A DNA stretch of 38,861 nt, taken from the IMG/VR virus record IMGVR_UViG_3300029813_000534, positions 1-38,861 of that record; one strand, written 5' to 3'. Of this stretch, positions 1 through 6,706 are shown piece after piece. This DNA comes from a virus. The notes below the pieces were generated by a model that made no database searches, had not been told where the DNA came from, and worked only from the letters and a program-made list of their open reading frames with translations. Numbering within the stretch: position 1 is the stretch's first letter; the number at the start of each line of letters is the position of its first letter. The translations under genes and the position numbers were made by a program.

Positions 1-347
1 ACTAATCCAGATAAATAGAAAAAATCATGGAAATTGAGATAGCCGATAAGTGTTGTTTAAGTCAAGGTAGGAAAAGCGGAAAAGTCAAGTCGTTGGAAAT
101 AACAAAGATATAGGTATAAATTGGTGGGGTCGTAGTTCAGTAAATTCTTATCTGACAATCTTATTTACCCCTATAAAGAAGCGACAGGAATGGACATAAA
201 AGGACATTTCATGTCGAGTTTGAGTCGAGATTTGATTCTTTCATTTTTCAATTTGTACAACATTTCTACAGTTGAGACGTTAGAATAGTTTAAATTTTTT
301 GGCAATTATTCCTAAAGCGTGGTAATATAATCTTGGAAGGAGGGAAA
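1..347. other. Non-coding leader upstream of the ParB operon
   Basis: No convincing gene is seen here. The stretch is AT-rich, carries phased GACATAAA-type repeats at 181-210 and an 11/12-bp tandem repeat (GTCGAGTTTGA, then GTCGAGATTTGA) at 213-235. It ends in the strong Shine-Dalgarno GGAAGGAGGG at 335-344, just before the ATG at 348. A TATAAT at 326-331 lies too close to that ribosome site to serve as its promoter in the usual way. Confidence 0.5.
181..210. repeat. 10-bp phased GACATAAA-type repeat, site A
   Basis: Three consecutive 10-bp units are seen: GCGACAGGAA, TGGACATAAA and AGGACATTTC. The last two match the units of the second array at 2381-2420, and both arrays end in GACATTTCAT. 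The period equals one helical turn, as expected for an array bound by a protein on one DNA face. It lies upstream of the ParB operon, so a partition site, replication iterons or an operator are possible; none is proven. Confidence 0.5.
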
Positions 348-578
348 ATGAAAGCTAATATCAAGGATTTAGAGCAATATGGCTTAAACCTTGATGATGT
401 TTATTTTATATTAGAGTCATTGGAGTATACAAAAAAAGCATTCCAAGAATACCCGATTGGTCCAAGTGGATATCCAAATTATGAATTTAAATTAAAAAGA
501 TTAAAAGACGTGGAAAGCAGAATAGAAAAGATGAGGAAAATAAGAGATGAATTAAAAAAAATAAAAAAGGAGAAATAA
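348..578 (+). CDS. Small charged coiled-coil protein, first gene of ParB operon
   Basis: I do not recognise a family. The product is 76 residues, with an aromatic N-terminal half followed by a Lys/Glu-rich helix (about residues 45-76) likely to form a coiled coil. The ATG at 348 is chosen over an in-frame TTG at 333 because the Shine-Dalgarno GGAAGGAGGG lies between them and would otherwise be translated. The stop abuts the parB ATG at 579, so the two genes are almost certainly co-transcribed and translationally coupled. Position and size suggest an accessory partner of the ParB-like protein, which is inference only. Confidence 0.75.
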   Translation: MKANIKDLEQYGLNLDDVYFILESLEYTKKAFQEYPIGPSGYPNYEFKLKRLKDVESRIEKMRKIRDELKKIKKEK

Positions 579-1631
579 ATGGAAATAAAAGAAATTCAAC
601 TCGACAAAATAAAACCAAATCCTTTACAGCCAAGAGAATATTTTGATAGAGAAAAAATAAAGGAACTTGCTGATTCGATTAAAGAAGTTGGTTTGGTAAA
701 TCCAATAATTGTAAGACCAAAAGATGGGAGCTATGAAATTGTTGCTGGGGAAAGAAGATGGAAAGCCTGTCAAGTGGCAGGAATAAAAATTATGCCAGCG
801 ATAGTTAAAGATGTTGATGATGGAAGGTTAATGATAGAGTCTCTTATTGAGAATGTTCATAGAGAAGATTTATCTGATGTAGAAAAAGCAAAAGCCTTGA
901 AAATTATAATGGAAAAAGAGGAAATAAAGAGCATGTTAAAATTATCGAAATTAGTAGGTTTAAGTCATACTTCAATAGCAGATATTATTGATTCTGCTGG
1001 AATGAGAGAAGAATTGAAAGGCCCCTTAAAAAAAGTTTCTCAGTTTGTTATAGCAGAGACAAGGGGCTTGCCAAAAAAAGAACGAATAAAAATTATCGAA
1101 AAAGCATCAAAAGAAGAACTTGGTGGTAGAAAAGTAAGGAAAATAGTTTCGGTAATCAAAAAAGCTCCAGAACCGATTAAAAAAGCTTTATTAGAAGAAG
1201 AAAAAATAACCCCTGATATTGCAGAAGAAATTATGGAAGCACGATTAGATGAAGAACAACAAAAAGAGATTATTGAAGATATTAAAGAAGACAAGGCTAC
1301 CCCGAAACAAGCAATTTCCAAGGCTATTGTCGAAAAAGTCCTTAAAGAAAAAGGAAAAAAAATAGAAGATTATAGAATTGATATTGAAGATGCAATAAAA
1401 GACATAGAAGAAAATTCCAGATTTTTAGCAGTTGACCTGAGAAAACCGGGATTTATTGAATCCTTAGCATCAGTAAGGATTAATGAAACTAAACAAATGT
1501 GTTTTTCTTTGGCGCTACTTCATCAATCCATTCATTGGTTCTTCAAAGAATTAAGTGATAAAGGAGAGGAATATTTGAAGATGATAAAAGGAGCACAAGA
1601 TAAAAGCGATTTAGGAGAAAAAAATAAATGA
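579..1631 (+). CDS. ParB/RepB/Spo0J-family partition-like protein
   Basis: The 350-residue protein begins with a ParB N-terminal nuclease/CTPase-like domain (about residues 4-95) with the family signatures GERRW at 57-61 and ENVHREDL at 91-98. A helix-turn-helix region follows at about 115-140 (LSKLVGLSHTSIADII), then a long helical Lys/Glu-rich C-terminal part to 350. Family members bind centromere-like parS DNA for plasmid or chromosome segregation; phage versions can also regulate transcription. No ParA ATPase is encoded nearby, so a complete par system is not shown. It sits between two arrays of phased 10-bp repeats that are candidate binding sites. The stop overlaps the next start (ATGA). 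Confidence 0.9.
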   Translation: MEIKEIQLDKIKPNPLQPREYFDREKIKELADSIKEVGLVNPIIVRPKDGSYEIVAGERRWKACQVAGIKIMPAIVKDVDDGRLMIESLIENVHREDLSDVEKAKALKIIMEKEEIKSMLKLSKLVGLSHTSIADIIDSAGMREELKGPLKKVSQFVIAETRGLPKKERIKIIEKASKEELGGRKVRKIVSVIKKAPEPIKKALLEEEKITPDIAEEIMEARLDEEQQKEIIEDIKEDKATPKQAISKAIVEKVLKEKGKKIEDYRIDIEDAIKDIEENSRFLAVDLRKPGFIESLASVRINETKQMCFSLALLHQSIHWFFKELSDKGEEYLKMIKGAQDKSDLGEKNK

Positions 1632-2179
1632 ATTATAAAGATATCGCATACAAAGCCCTAAAAAAGTATTGGATTAAAGATGTAAACGGGGGAGAAAAAT
1701 GGCTTAAAAATTTTGAAGGCCTAATTTTAACTGAGCAAATAAAAAAAGATTTCAGTTTAACAGCCATACAATGTGCTACTGTTATGCAAAAAATTAAAGC
1801 AATTACAGATCCCATAGAAAATTTAATGTTTTATGGTATAACTATTCGTATAGAAGGAAAAAAGAAAAGGGCTTATTTTTTTGCAGACTCTTTATTGACT
1901 AATGCATTAGGCATTATAGATATAACCACACGAATGAAATATCCCGCTCAAAGGGGAAAGAGAGCATATTTGCCTGAAAAAATGACCAAAGAATTAATGA
2001 AGCATCTTCCAGAGGCAAAAAAAGAGGATTATATAAAATTCCTGCCTCAAGCTATTCAGATATTAGATAATTTTTCAAAAGATTTAAAAATTGCAATTTC
2101 TCATCAATTACCAGCAGGGGTGGATTTTGATAATATAGAGTTGAGTGAAGTAAGAAAGATAGAGAAGTGTTTGAAATAA
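1628..2179 (+). CDS. Unknown protein translationally coupled to ParB
   Basis: The 183-residue product matches no family I can name. It starts with an ATG that overlaps the parB stop by 4 bases, with GGAG about 10 bases upstream, so its translation is probably coupled to ParB. It appears soluble and mixed helix/strand, with a basic patch near residues 75-110 (KKKRAYFF, then PAQRGKRAYLP) that could touch nucleic acid. Having no ParA neighbour, it might be the missing partner of ParB or a replication/regulatory protein; this is inference from position alone. Confidence 0.75.
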   Translation: MNYKDIAYKALKKYWIKDVNGGEKWLKNFEGLILTEQIKKDFSLTAIQCATVMQKIKAITDPIENLMFYGITIRIEGKKKRAYFFADSLLTNALGIIDITTRMKYPAQRGKRAYLPEKMTKELMKHLPEAKKEDYIKFLPQAIQILDNFSKDLKIAISHQLPAGVDFDNIELSEVRKIEKCLK

Positions 2180-2268
2180 AAGGACACAAAAAGGGACACA
2201 GCACGAGGGGATTTTCCTAATTTATTCTTATTTTGAGGCGAGTGGGCCAGTGTCCTTGTGTCTGGCCC
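2178..2268. repeat. Hairpin region resembling a REP/MITE remnant
   Basis: Directly after the upstream stop there is GGACACAAAAAGGGACACAG; about 50 bases later, imperfectly inverted matches (TGTCCTTGTGTCT) lie within a hairpin with a perfect 7-bp stem, GGGCCAG at 2244-2250 and CTGGCCC at 2262-2268, around an 11-base loop. No T-tract follows on either strand, so this is not a classical terminator. Similar GGACAC-type inverted repeats flank REP-associated transposase elements in many bacteria, but no transposase is present here. Confidence 0.35.
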
Positions 2269-2282
2269 CTATTATTAAAAAA

Positions 2283-2399
2283 GACGCTGAGCGGATTGTC
2301 GCCTCATTAGGAGAGACGGTTGGATTAAAGGAAGTTCTCATAAAGGGATTAATCTTTCTTAGAAATCACTCATTCATAGCACGACATAAAGCGACATAA
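2283..2399 (+). pseudogene. Possible decayed coding remnant before repeat array B
   Basis: A + frame reads open from at least 2217 to the TAA at 2397. From 2283 it gives a protein-like stretch (DAERIVASLGETVGLKEVL and onward) without a plausible start or ribosome site. It may be the 3' end of a gene lost by deletion, or chance. The frame ends inside the 10-bp repeat array, so the array may have arisen in, or been joined to, old coding DNA. Confidence 0.2.
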
Positions 2400-2420
2400 A
2401 GCGACATAAAACGACATTTC
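2381..2420. repeat. 10-bp phased GACATAAA repeat array, site B
   Basis: Four consecutive 10-bp units are seen: ACGACATAAA, GCGACATAAA twice, and ACGACATTTC. The second and third are identical. The terminal unit and the following AT match the end of site A at 181-210. A period of 10 does not fit codons, which argues for a DNA site. It lies downstream of the ParB operon, so the two arrays bracket it. Confidence 0.65.
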
Positions 2421-2483
2421 ATTAGAAAATTAGACAATCGTTGATTAATTGTTTATATCGTAATTAAAGAGGAGGTTAAAACA

Positions 2484-2522
2484 ATGAAAAAATCACTGAT
2501 TCAAATCACCATGATTAGTTAG
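2484..2522 (+). CDS. Twelve-codon leader ORF with strong ribosome site
   Basis: An ATG at 2484 follows a strong AGAGGAGG Shine-Dalgarno site (2468-2475) and encodes only MKKSLIQITMIS before TAG. It lies 48 bases upstream of the lipoprotein gene. It could be a short leader peptide controlling that gene, or the N-terminal stub of a secreted protein truncated by a nonsense change; the MKKSLI opening resembles a signal-peptide start. The strong ribosome site is seen; the role is inference. Confidence 0.35.
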   Translation: MKKSLIQITMIS

Positions 2523-2570
2523 CTTTATTGTTAAACTTTGTAATACATTAATCATATAAAGGAGAAAAAA

Positions 2571-3278
2571 ATGAGATTAAAATCGGTTATACTTGTCTTC
2601 AGTTTAATAGGTTTTATTTCATGCTGCTGTTTTCAGAATGGGCCGAATGGGCCGCCGACACCAGATCTGGTAGAGGCTGTTTTAGTCATTTCTATTGGAG
2701 GATCATCATCTACCGACATACATAATGTAGTTGATGAATGTACAGAAAATTTTGGGTACCACTTAAAATTAGATAAAAACTGGTTAAAAGACAAGGGGGA
2801 CTTACTTGCGGGTGACGGAGACGCAAAACGCATCAGGAATAAAATAAATACCCTCGTCTCAAAAAATGGCGGTGATAAATCTAAACTGTCTTTACTTGTC
2901 GTGGGAAAGAGCGCCGGTGGCGTACTGGCATGGAATACATTCAAACGGCACTATGGTGATATTGATGATTTTAATCGTGCTGCCCTGGTTATGGTTGATC
3001 CGCATGGGGCTGTTGATAACGATGGAAAAGTTGGAGCTTATCAGAACGATCAAGATTTATGGTGGCCCAGCAACTGGTCGTCTGATACAAATGTTTTAAG
3101 GGTTTATAATATCTGGCAGGAAGTAGGAATTCCAACTGGAGCAAGTTTTCCGGACAGCAGAGTATACAAAAACATCAAAATATCAGAAAGTGGCATAAGT
3201 CATGGCAATATACCTAGTCACGCAAAAACAAAAGAATTGATTACAGAGGCTATTATTTTTGCCTACACCGAGTGGTAG
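2571..3278 (+). CDS. Predicted secreted lipoprotein, alpha/beta-hydrolase-like
   Basis: The 235-residue protein starts with a hydrophobic signal sequence (about 4-17) followed by three cysteines at 18-20, consistent with lipoprotein processing, although the lipobox is not ideal. After a Pro/Gly-rich linker comes a hydrolase-like core with the nucleophile elbow GKSAG at 112-116 (Ser114), an acid candidate Asp143 in VDPHG, and a late His211 in SHGNIP. This order and spacing suit an alpha/beta-hydrolase triad. The substrate is unknown; a lipase- or esterase-like role at the cell surface is inferred. It has its own ribosome site (AAAGGAG) and stands alone, so it may be a lysogenic-conversion gene or host DNA. 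Confidence 0.6.
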   Translation: MRLKSVILVFSLIGFISCCCFQNGPNGPPTPDLVEAVLVISIGGSSSTDIHNVVDECTENFGYHLKLDKNWLKDKGDLLAGDGDAKRIRNKINTLVSKNGGDKSKLSLLVVGKSAGGVLAWNTFKRHYGDIDDFNRAALVMVDPHGAVDNDGKVGAYQNDQDLWWPSNWSSDTNVLRVYNIWQEVGIPTGASFPDSRVYKNIKISESGISHGNIPSHAKTKELITEAIIFAYTEW

Positions 3279-3550
3279 ATTGAAACATAGGAAATTTGTT
3301 TTCTCTTGCGCATAAAAACTTCACAATATTCACTACCCGATATTGCTGGAATAAGATTATCTATCAAGAATGGATACAAACCGTTGTGGAAAGATTAAAT
3401 TTAGTCTATATCTGCAACTACACTGAGGGGTGAGAAAAAATCACCCAAGGATTCACCCTGAAAGGCGATTGCGTCATGAGCCCGTCGCAACTATTTTATA
3501 GATAGCTACGTATATATTAATGCAGAAAAACATTGCACTATTTGATAACT
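3279..3550. other. Gene-free interval
   Basis: I see no supported gene. There is one perfect 6-bp hairpin, GGGTGA at 3428-3433 and TCACCC at 3441-3446 around an A-rich loop, with no T-tract. The rest is AT-rich and stop-laden on both strands. Confidence 0.4.
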
Positions 3551-3599
3551 ATGGTTTACAATTATATATAAATAGAACCGCCAGGAGGAGTAAGAGAAG

Positions 3600-3847
3600 A
3601 TGAAGCCGGATGCATATATTATTGTCACTCCTTATCTGGGATTGAATTAATTTCACTATTAAAATCAAACGGTTGGATCGAACATGGACATCGTACTCAC
3701 GGATTAGCCTTGATAAAACGGATGGGCAAAAGAACAAGAGTTGCTATTATTCCTAATACCTCAGCGTCCCTTCCCGCTAGAACTTTAATGGCGATGTTGG
3801 GTCCGAAACAAACTGGGCTTGGAAAAAAGGGATTATTAAATTTATGA
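3600..3847 (+). pseudogene. Broken HicA-family toxin gene
   Basis: A + frame ending in TGA at 3845-3847 encodes a clear HicA/YcfA-type mRNA-interferase body: SGIELISLLKSNGW, then NTSASLP, then LGPKQTGLGKKGLLNL. No usable start lies in that frame downstream of a TAA at 3569-3571. An ATG at 3600 has a good Shine-Dalgarno (AGGAGGAG) but is in a different frame and stops after 16 codons, so a 1-nt indel near 3640 would explain the break. Alternatively the frame began at ATG 3551, whose first codons resemble a HicB antitoxin N-terminus, giving a HicB-HicA deletion fusion. Either way it looks inactive, and no intact HicB antitoxin gene is present. Confidence 0.65.
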
Positions 3848-3867
3848 TGAAGGAGTATTAATCTTTT

Positions 3868-4632
3868 ATGGCAAAAAAAGTGTATAAAAAAAATTTCATT
3901 ACAACAGCGTTGCTCAGGATTGATTTTAACAATAATATAAATTTAACTTCTGATATCCTGAAAAAGTTTAAAGAAAAATTACCTTTCAAAGATTTAGAAT
4001 TTAAAGAAGGAACAGTAAAAAGGCTTGAGCTTAAAGTCGATAAAGAAGACCAGTCTTTTAGCGTTATGAATATAGGGAAATCAGGCACTTATAAATTTGA
4101 CAAAGGCTCGGCTATATTCACGTTAGACCATGAGAAATTCCTATTGTTAGTTAATAAATACGAAAGATTTTCTTCTTTTTATGAAAAGTTTAAGACCGGT
4201 TTTTCTGTAATGCAAGACCTTATTAAAGTAAATGAATTTAAACGAATTGGACTAAGATATATAAATACCATTAGTCTTGATGAGGTAAAAGAGCTTTCCG
4301 ACTGGAAAAAGTTTATAAAACCAGACATTGTACCTAATTACGCTAAAATAAAAATAGGGAATTCAAAATTTAGTCTTAGGCGGAATATGAATGAATTTGT
4401 GTTCGGAGATGGGGAATTTTTCGTGAACATTCATTCCGGTATTTGGAATAAAAATTATCCAAGTAAGCTAACTGACACAGATTGTATCTTGAGTATTGAT
4501 TGTTATATTGATAATGTTACACTTGAGAGTGAAGATATTTTAAACAAACCGAGGGAAATGGATAAAATCGTCTTTAAATATTTTGAATTTTTAATTACCT
4601 CAAAATTAAAAGTAATATTGGAGGAAAAATGA
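3868..4632 (+). CDS. TIGR04255-type uncharacterised protein
   Basis: The 254-residue soluble protein fits the sporadically distributed TIGR04255 family, whose signature I recall as a central RxGLRYIN motif; here it is KRIGLRYINTI at about residues 127-137. The N-terminal third is strand/helix-rich and the C-terminal part ends in conserved-looking acidic strands. The biochemical function is unknown. It opens a compact three-gene operon whose members overlap, and it follows a toxin relic, a setting typical of accessory or defence cargo (inference). A ribosome site GAAGGAG lies at 3848-3854. Confidence 0.65.
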   Translation: MAKKVYKKNFITTALLRIDFNNNINLTSDILKKFKEKLPFKDLEFKEGTVKRLELKVDKEDQSFSVMNIGKSGTYKFDKGSAIFTLDHEKFLLLVNKYERFSSFYEKFKTGFSVMQDLIKVNEFKRIGLRYINTISLDEVKELSDWKKFIKPDIVPNYAKIKIGNSKFSLRRNMNEFVFGDGEFFVNIHSGIWNKNYPSKLTDTDCILSIDCYIDNVTLESEDILNKPREMDKIVFKYFEFLITSKLKVILEEK

Positions 4633-4826
4633 GTAAAAAATATTCAGACCCAGAACACTCAATCGACTATACAGAAGATAATAATTTTTCAAAAGATGAG
4701 TATACACACGAAGATCAACCAATAATTGAAGATAGATACACAAAACCAAAAAAAAGAAGACACACATTTAGCGAGGTTGCTGAAAAATATAGAAAAGCAA
4801 AACATGTGGCAAAAAGCGGAAAATAA
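4629..4826 (+). CDS. Small hydrophilic middle protein of overlapping trio
   Basis: The 65-residue product is unrecognised. It begins with an acidic, probably disordered half and ends in a basic stretch (KPKKRRHTFSEVAEKYRKAK) that could bind nucleic acid or fold against a partner. The start overlaps the previous stop by 4 bases (ATGA), and the 3' end overlaps the next gene by 23 bases. Such an acidic/basic small protein between two larger ones could be an adaptor or antitoxin-like element, which is inference from layout only. Confidence 0.6.
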   Translation: MSKKYSDPEHSIDYTEDNNFSKDEYTHEDQPIIEDRYTKPKKRRHTFSEVAEKYRKAKHVAKSGK

Positions 4827-5343
4827 AAAACCCGCCTCAGGATTATTAATTAAGGACCTCGAGGTCTTAATCTCTCCCACTGAAAAAAAACCATATGGTT
4901 CATACGCTTATAGCATTATTATTTCTCAAGCCTGTGATATAGATAGCTATTGTAAAGGCATGGAAAAGTGGGAAAATGAAAAGGAAGCCCCAAGTAGACA
5001 ACTGATTACACAAATAATGTTTTGTCCTGCTTTTGACGAGGAAAAGTTTACAAAAGGGATTCATCTCGAACCTCAATATCAATATGTAATGCCATTTTTA
5101 AAAGCAAACGAGAAAAAAAAATATCAAAAACTTGAACACATGAGATACCATTATATTTATAGCAATATTGATAAAATTCCTAACTTTTTTATTGATTTTA
5201 GACAGTACTTTACTCTTCCTGCTAAATTGATAATGGATGATCTAAAAAAAGATGATGGTATTTTATATAAATTAGAACATTTACATTATACAGAATTAGC
5301 TGATAGATTTGCCTTTTATCTACAGAGAGTTGCGCTACCCTAA
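4804..5343 (+). CDS. Unknown protein with I-S-Q-A-C-D-I motif
   Basis: The product is 179 residues if it starts at the ATG at 4804; a longer form from 4726 would lie almost wholly over the upstream gene and is less likely. Near residues 38-44 it carries ISQACDI, a pattern I recall in uncharacterised bacterial proteins of similar size without a named function. The remainder is rich in Tyr, Phe and Lys, with no membrane segment. The 23-base overlap with the preceding gene makes coupled expression likely. The three genes at 3868-5343 probably act together. Confidence 0.6.
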   Translation: MWQKAENKKPASGLLIKDLEVLISPTEKKPYGSYAYSIIISQACDIDSYCKGMEKWENEKEAPSRQLITQIMFCPAFDEEKFTKGIHLEPQYQYVMPFLKANEKKKYQKLEHMRYHYIYSNIDKIPNFFIDFRQYFTLPAKLIMDDLKKDDGILYKLEHLHYTELADRFAFYLQRVALP

Positions 5344-5380
5344 ACACCTCGAAGTCCTCCTGAAAGATAAAACCACTTAA

Positions 5381-5394
5381 TCCAGCTCGCTGGA
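5381..5394. promoter_or_regulatory. Short perfect palindrome upstream of JAMM-like gene
   Basis: TCCAGC at 5381-5386 and GCTGGA at 5389-5394 form an inverted repeat around TC. It lies 70 bases before the next + gene and about 37 bases after the previous stop. It could be an operator half-site pair or a small hairpin; no T-tract follows, so a terminator is unlikely. Confidence 0.3.
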
Positions 5395-5463
5395 CATTTC
5401 CGCACAAAAAGCCTATATTATCTGTCCGGGGAAAAATCATAGAAGCTAAGAGGCGAGACATGA

Positions 5464-5880
5464 TTGAGAATAAAAGTTTTGACTCTGGGGTTAATTTGCT
5501 CGTTGATGATGAGTTTTGCTCTCTCTGCGGAGAAAAAGAGACGCATCAACTCTTGGCAAGACCTTTTTAGTGAGCCAGTCGAGCGAGTCTATATGATGAT
5601 GAAAGACGGCCTAGTTCTCAACCATACCAGCCACTACGGAGATAAGATTTACATGAGCATAGAAGCCCTGGAAACCACACTAAAGAAATTTAATAAGAAC
5701 TATCGCATTAAAGATATCGCGATAATTATCCACAACCATTTCAAGGATTTCAGATTTTCTCCTGAAGATCATAAGCAATATAGGAGGCTTAAGAAACATG
5801 GATTTAATGGCTCCTTCCTGCTTTATTCCCACCTGACAAAAAAAGTTTATGATATAGAAGAAAAGGAAAAATCAGAATAA
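5464..5880 (+). CDS. Predicted secreted JAMM/MPN-like protein
   Basis: The 138-residue protein has an N-terminal signal sequence (about 4-21, likely cleaved after ALSA) and then an MPN/JAB-like pattern: an early strand with Glu40, a strand AIIIHNH (86-92), and SPED (99-102) before a helix and final strands. JAMM metalloproteases use HxH-x7-S-x2-D; here the spacing from the second His to Ser is 6, so activity is uncertain. The start is a TTG immediately after an in-frame TGA, with GAGG about 10 bases upstream. It converges on the late operon with only 4 bases between stops. A periplasmic peptidase or lysis accessory role is possible. Confidence 0.5.
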   Translation: MRIKVLTLGLICSLMMSFALSAEKKRRINSWQDLFSEPVERVYMMMKDGLVLNHTSHYGDKIYMSIEALETTLKKFNKNYRIKDIAIIIHNHFKDFRFSPEDHKQYRRLKKHGFNGSFLLYSHLTKKVYDIEEKEKSE

Positions 5881-5884
5881 GCCT

Positions 5885-6325
5885 TCAATTATCTTTTCCG
5901 CTTTTCTCTTTCGATGGGACTTGGGGAGCGGATTCTTCTGGCGGTTCTTGTTTCTTCTCAACCGCTCCATGCGGATCTAAAATTTCCCATGCCTGCCCGG
6001 ATGTGAGGGTTGGATATATCTTGCCTATCAATTTCTTCAAAAGCGCAATCTCCTCTGACTGTAAATCAACCAAACCTGGACCCGTATAGATTCTCTTCGC
6101 AAGGTCATATCTTTTACCTTTTTCCTCTCCGCTCATTTCTTTCACTTCGCCATTTTTATCTATATCAGGTGCCAAAAGGACATTCTCGCAGATTTTCCTC
6201 AATGTGAATGGCGGATACTTTTTTATGGTTTTCTTGCCATCCTTGTCTACAATTTCTTCATCAGGCCTTTCAGGTATGACCTCTCCGCCCAGAGTCATGA
6301 ATTGGTGGTTAAAATCAATTTTCAT
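5885..6325 (-). CDS. Conserved phage accessory protein (unknown function)
   Basis: The 146-residue soluble protein has the pattern of a phage protein found downstream of tail fibres: an opening FNHQFMTLGGE, a central helix after PPFTLRKICENVLL, then EEKGKRYDLAKRIY and EIALLKKLIGKIYPTLTSGQAWEIL, ending in a Pro/Glu-rich tail. I recall such proteins in many siphophages without a proven function. It is the last gene of the late operon and meets the + strand JAMM-like gene tail to tail. No terminator hairpin is visible in the 4-base gap. Confidence 0.7.
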   Translation of the reverse strand: MKIDFNHQFMTLGGEVIPERPDEEIVDKDGKKTIKKYPPFTLRKICENVLLAPDIDKNGEVKEMSGEEKGKRYDLAKRIYTGPGLVDLQSEEIALLKKLIGKIYPTLTSGQAWEILDPHGAVEKKQEPPEESAPQVPSKEKSGKDN

Positions 6326-6348
6326 GTTTATCTCCTTAATTTAGATTA

Positions 6349-6561
6349 TCACTTATTTTGCTTTTTAATTTCAAGTAGTGCTGTTTTTTTCGCATCCCCG
6401 TCGGAAACGACATCGTCAACACACTGAAACACAAACGCCTTGAATTTAGCACCCATTCCGTCGACCCAGACCATGAATTCCTTCCAGGTGCTGAAAGAGT
6501 GGACCTTGAGTATGATCCGCTCCTCGACCAGCCTTAAAGTCTCAAATTCATTTAATTCCAT
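6349..6561 (-). CDS. Small unknown phage protein
   Basis: The 70-residue product is not recognised. It starts with an acidic helix (ELNEFETLRLVEERII), has a hydrophobic, tryptophan-containing middle (STWKEFMVWVDG) and ends basic. A good ribosome site (AAGGAGAAATAA) precedes the ATG. It lies between two other small genes in the 3' tail of the late operon. Confidence 0.6.
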   Translation of the reverse strand: MELNEFETLRLVEERIILKVHSFSTWKEFMVWVDGMGAKFKAFVFQCVDDVVSDGDAKKTALLEIKKQNK

Positions 6562-6571
6562 TTATTTCTCC

Positions 6572-6703
6572 TTATAATTTGAATTTCGGGACACGGAATT
6601 TATTAAGAACCTCACGCCGTCTCTTGCAGCCTCCGCATTCCTTTATTCTCAGTTTTTTCGTAACCCTATGCACGACATCGCCGAGACCTGTTGTCTTCGC
6701 CAT
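6572..6703 (-). CDS. 43-residue basic protein with CGGC motif
   Basis: This small gene starts at ATG (complement of 6701-6703) and stops with TAA at 6572. It encodes MAKTTGLGDVVHRVTKKLRI, then a CGGC motif at about residues 24-27 and an Arg/Lys-rich end. The opening, the C-x-x-C and the basic KRRREVLN tail match small phage-tail-region proteins I recall with the pattern CGxCKKRRELLN. The Cys pair may bind metal or act as a redox site. The gene lies 3 bases after its upstream neighbour and just before the next, with coupled spacing. Confidence 0.65.
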   Translation of the reverse strand: MAKTTGLGDVVHRVTKKLRIKECGGCKRRREVLNKFRVPKFKL

Positions 6704-6706
6704 AGT

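Noticed and set aside
127-176. Stretch GGGGTCGTAGTTCAGT and downstream ACCCC resembling the 5' part of a tRNA and a possible attachment site
   Set aside because: The rest does not fold as a tRNA: no anticodon arm, T-arm or CCA end. Only about 16 bases resemble a tRNA, so this is probably chance.
326-331. TATAAT resembling a -10 promoter box
   Set aside because: The transcript would start within the ribosome site of the next gene, and no -35 box lies at 16-18 bases.
2381-2420. Short tandem repeats as a CRISPR array
   Set aside because: Units are 10 bp without spacers and there are no cas genes.
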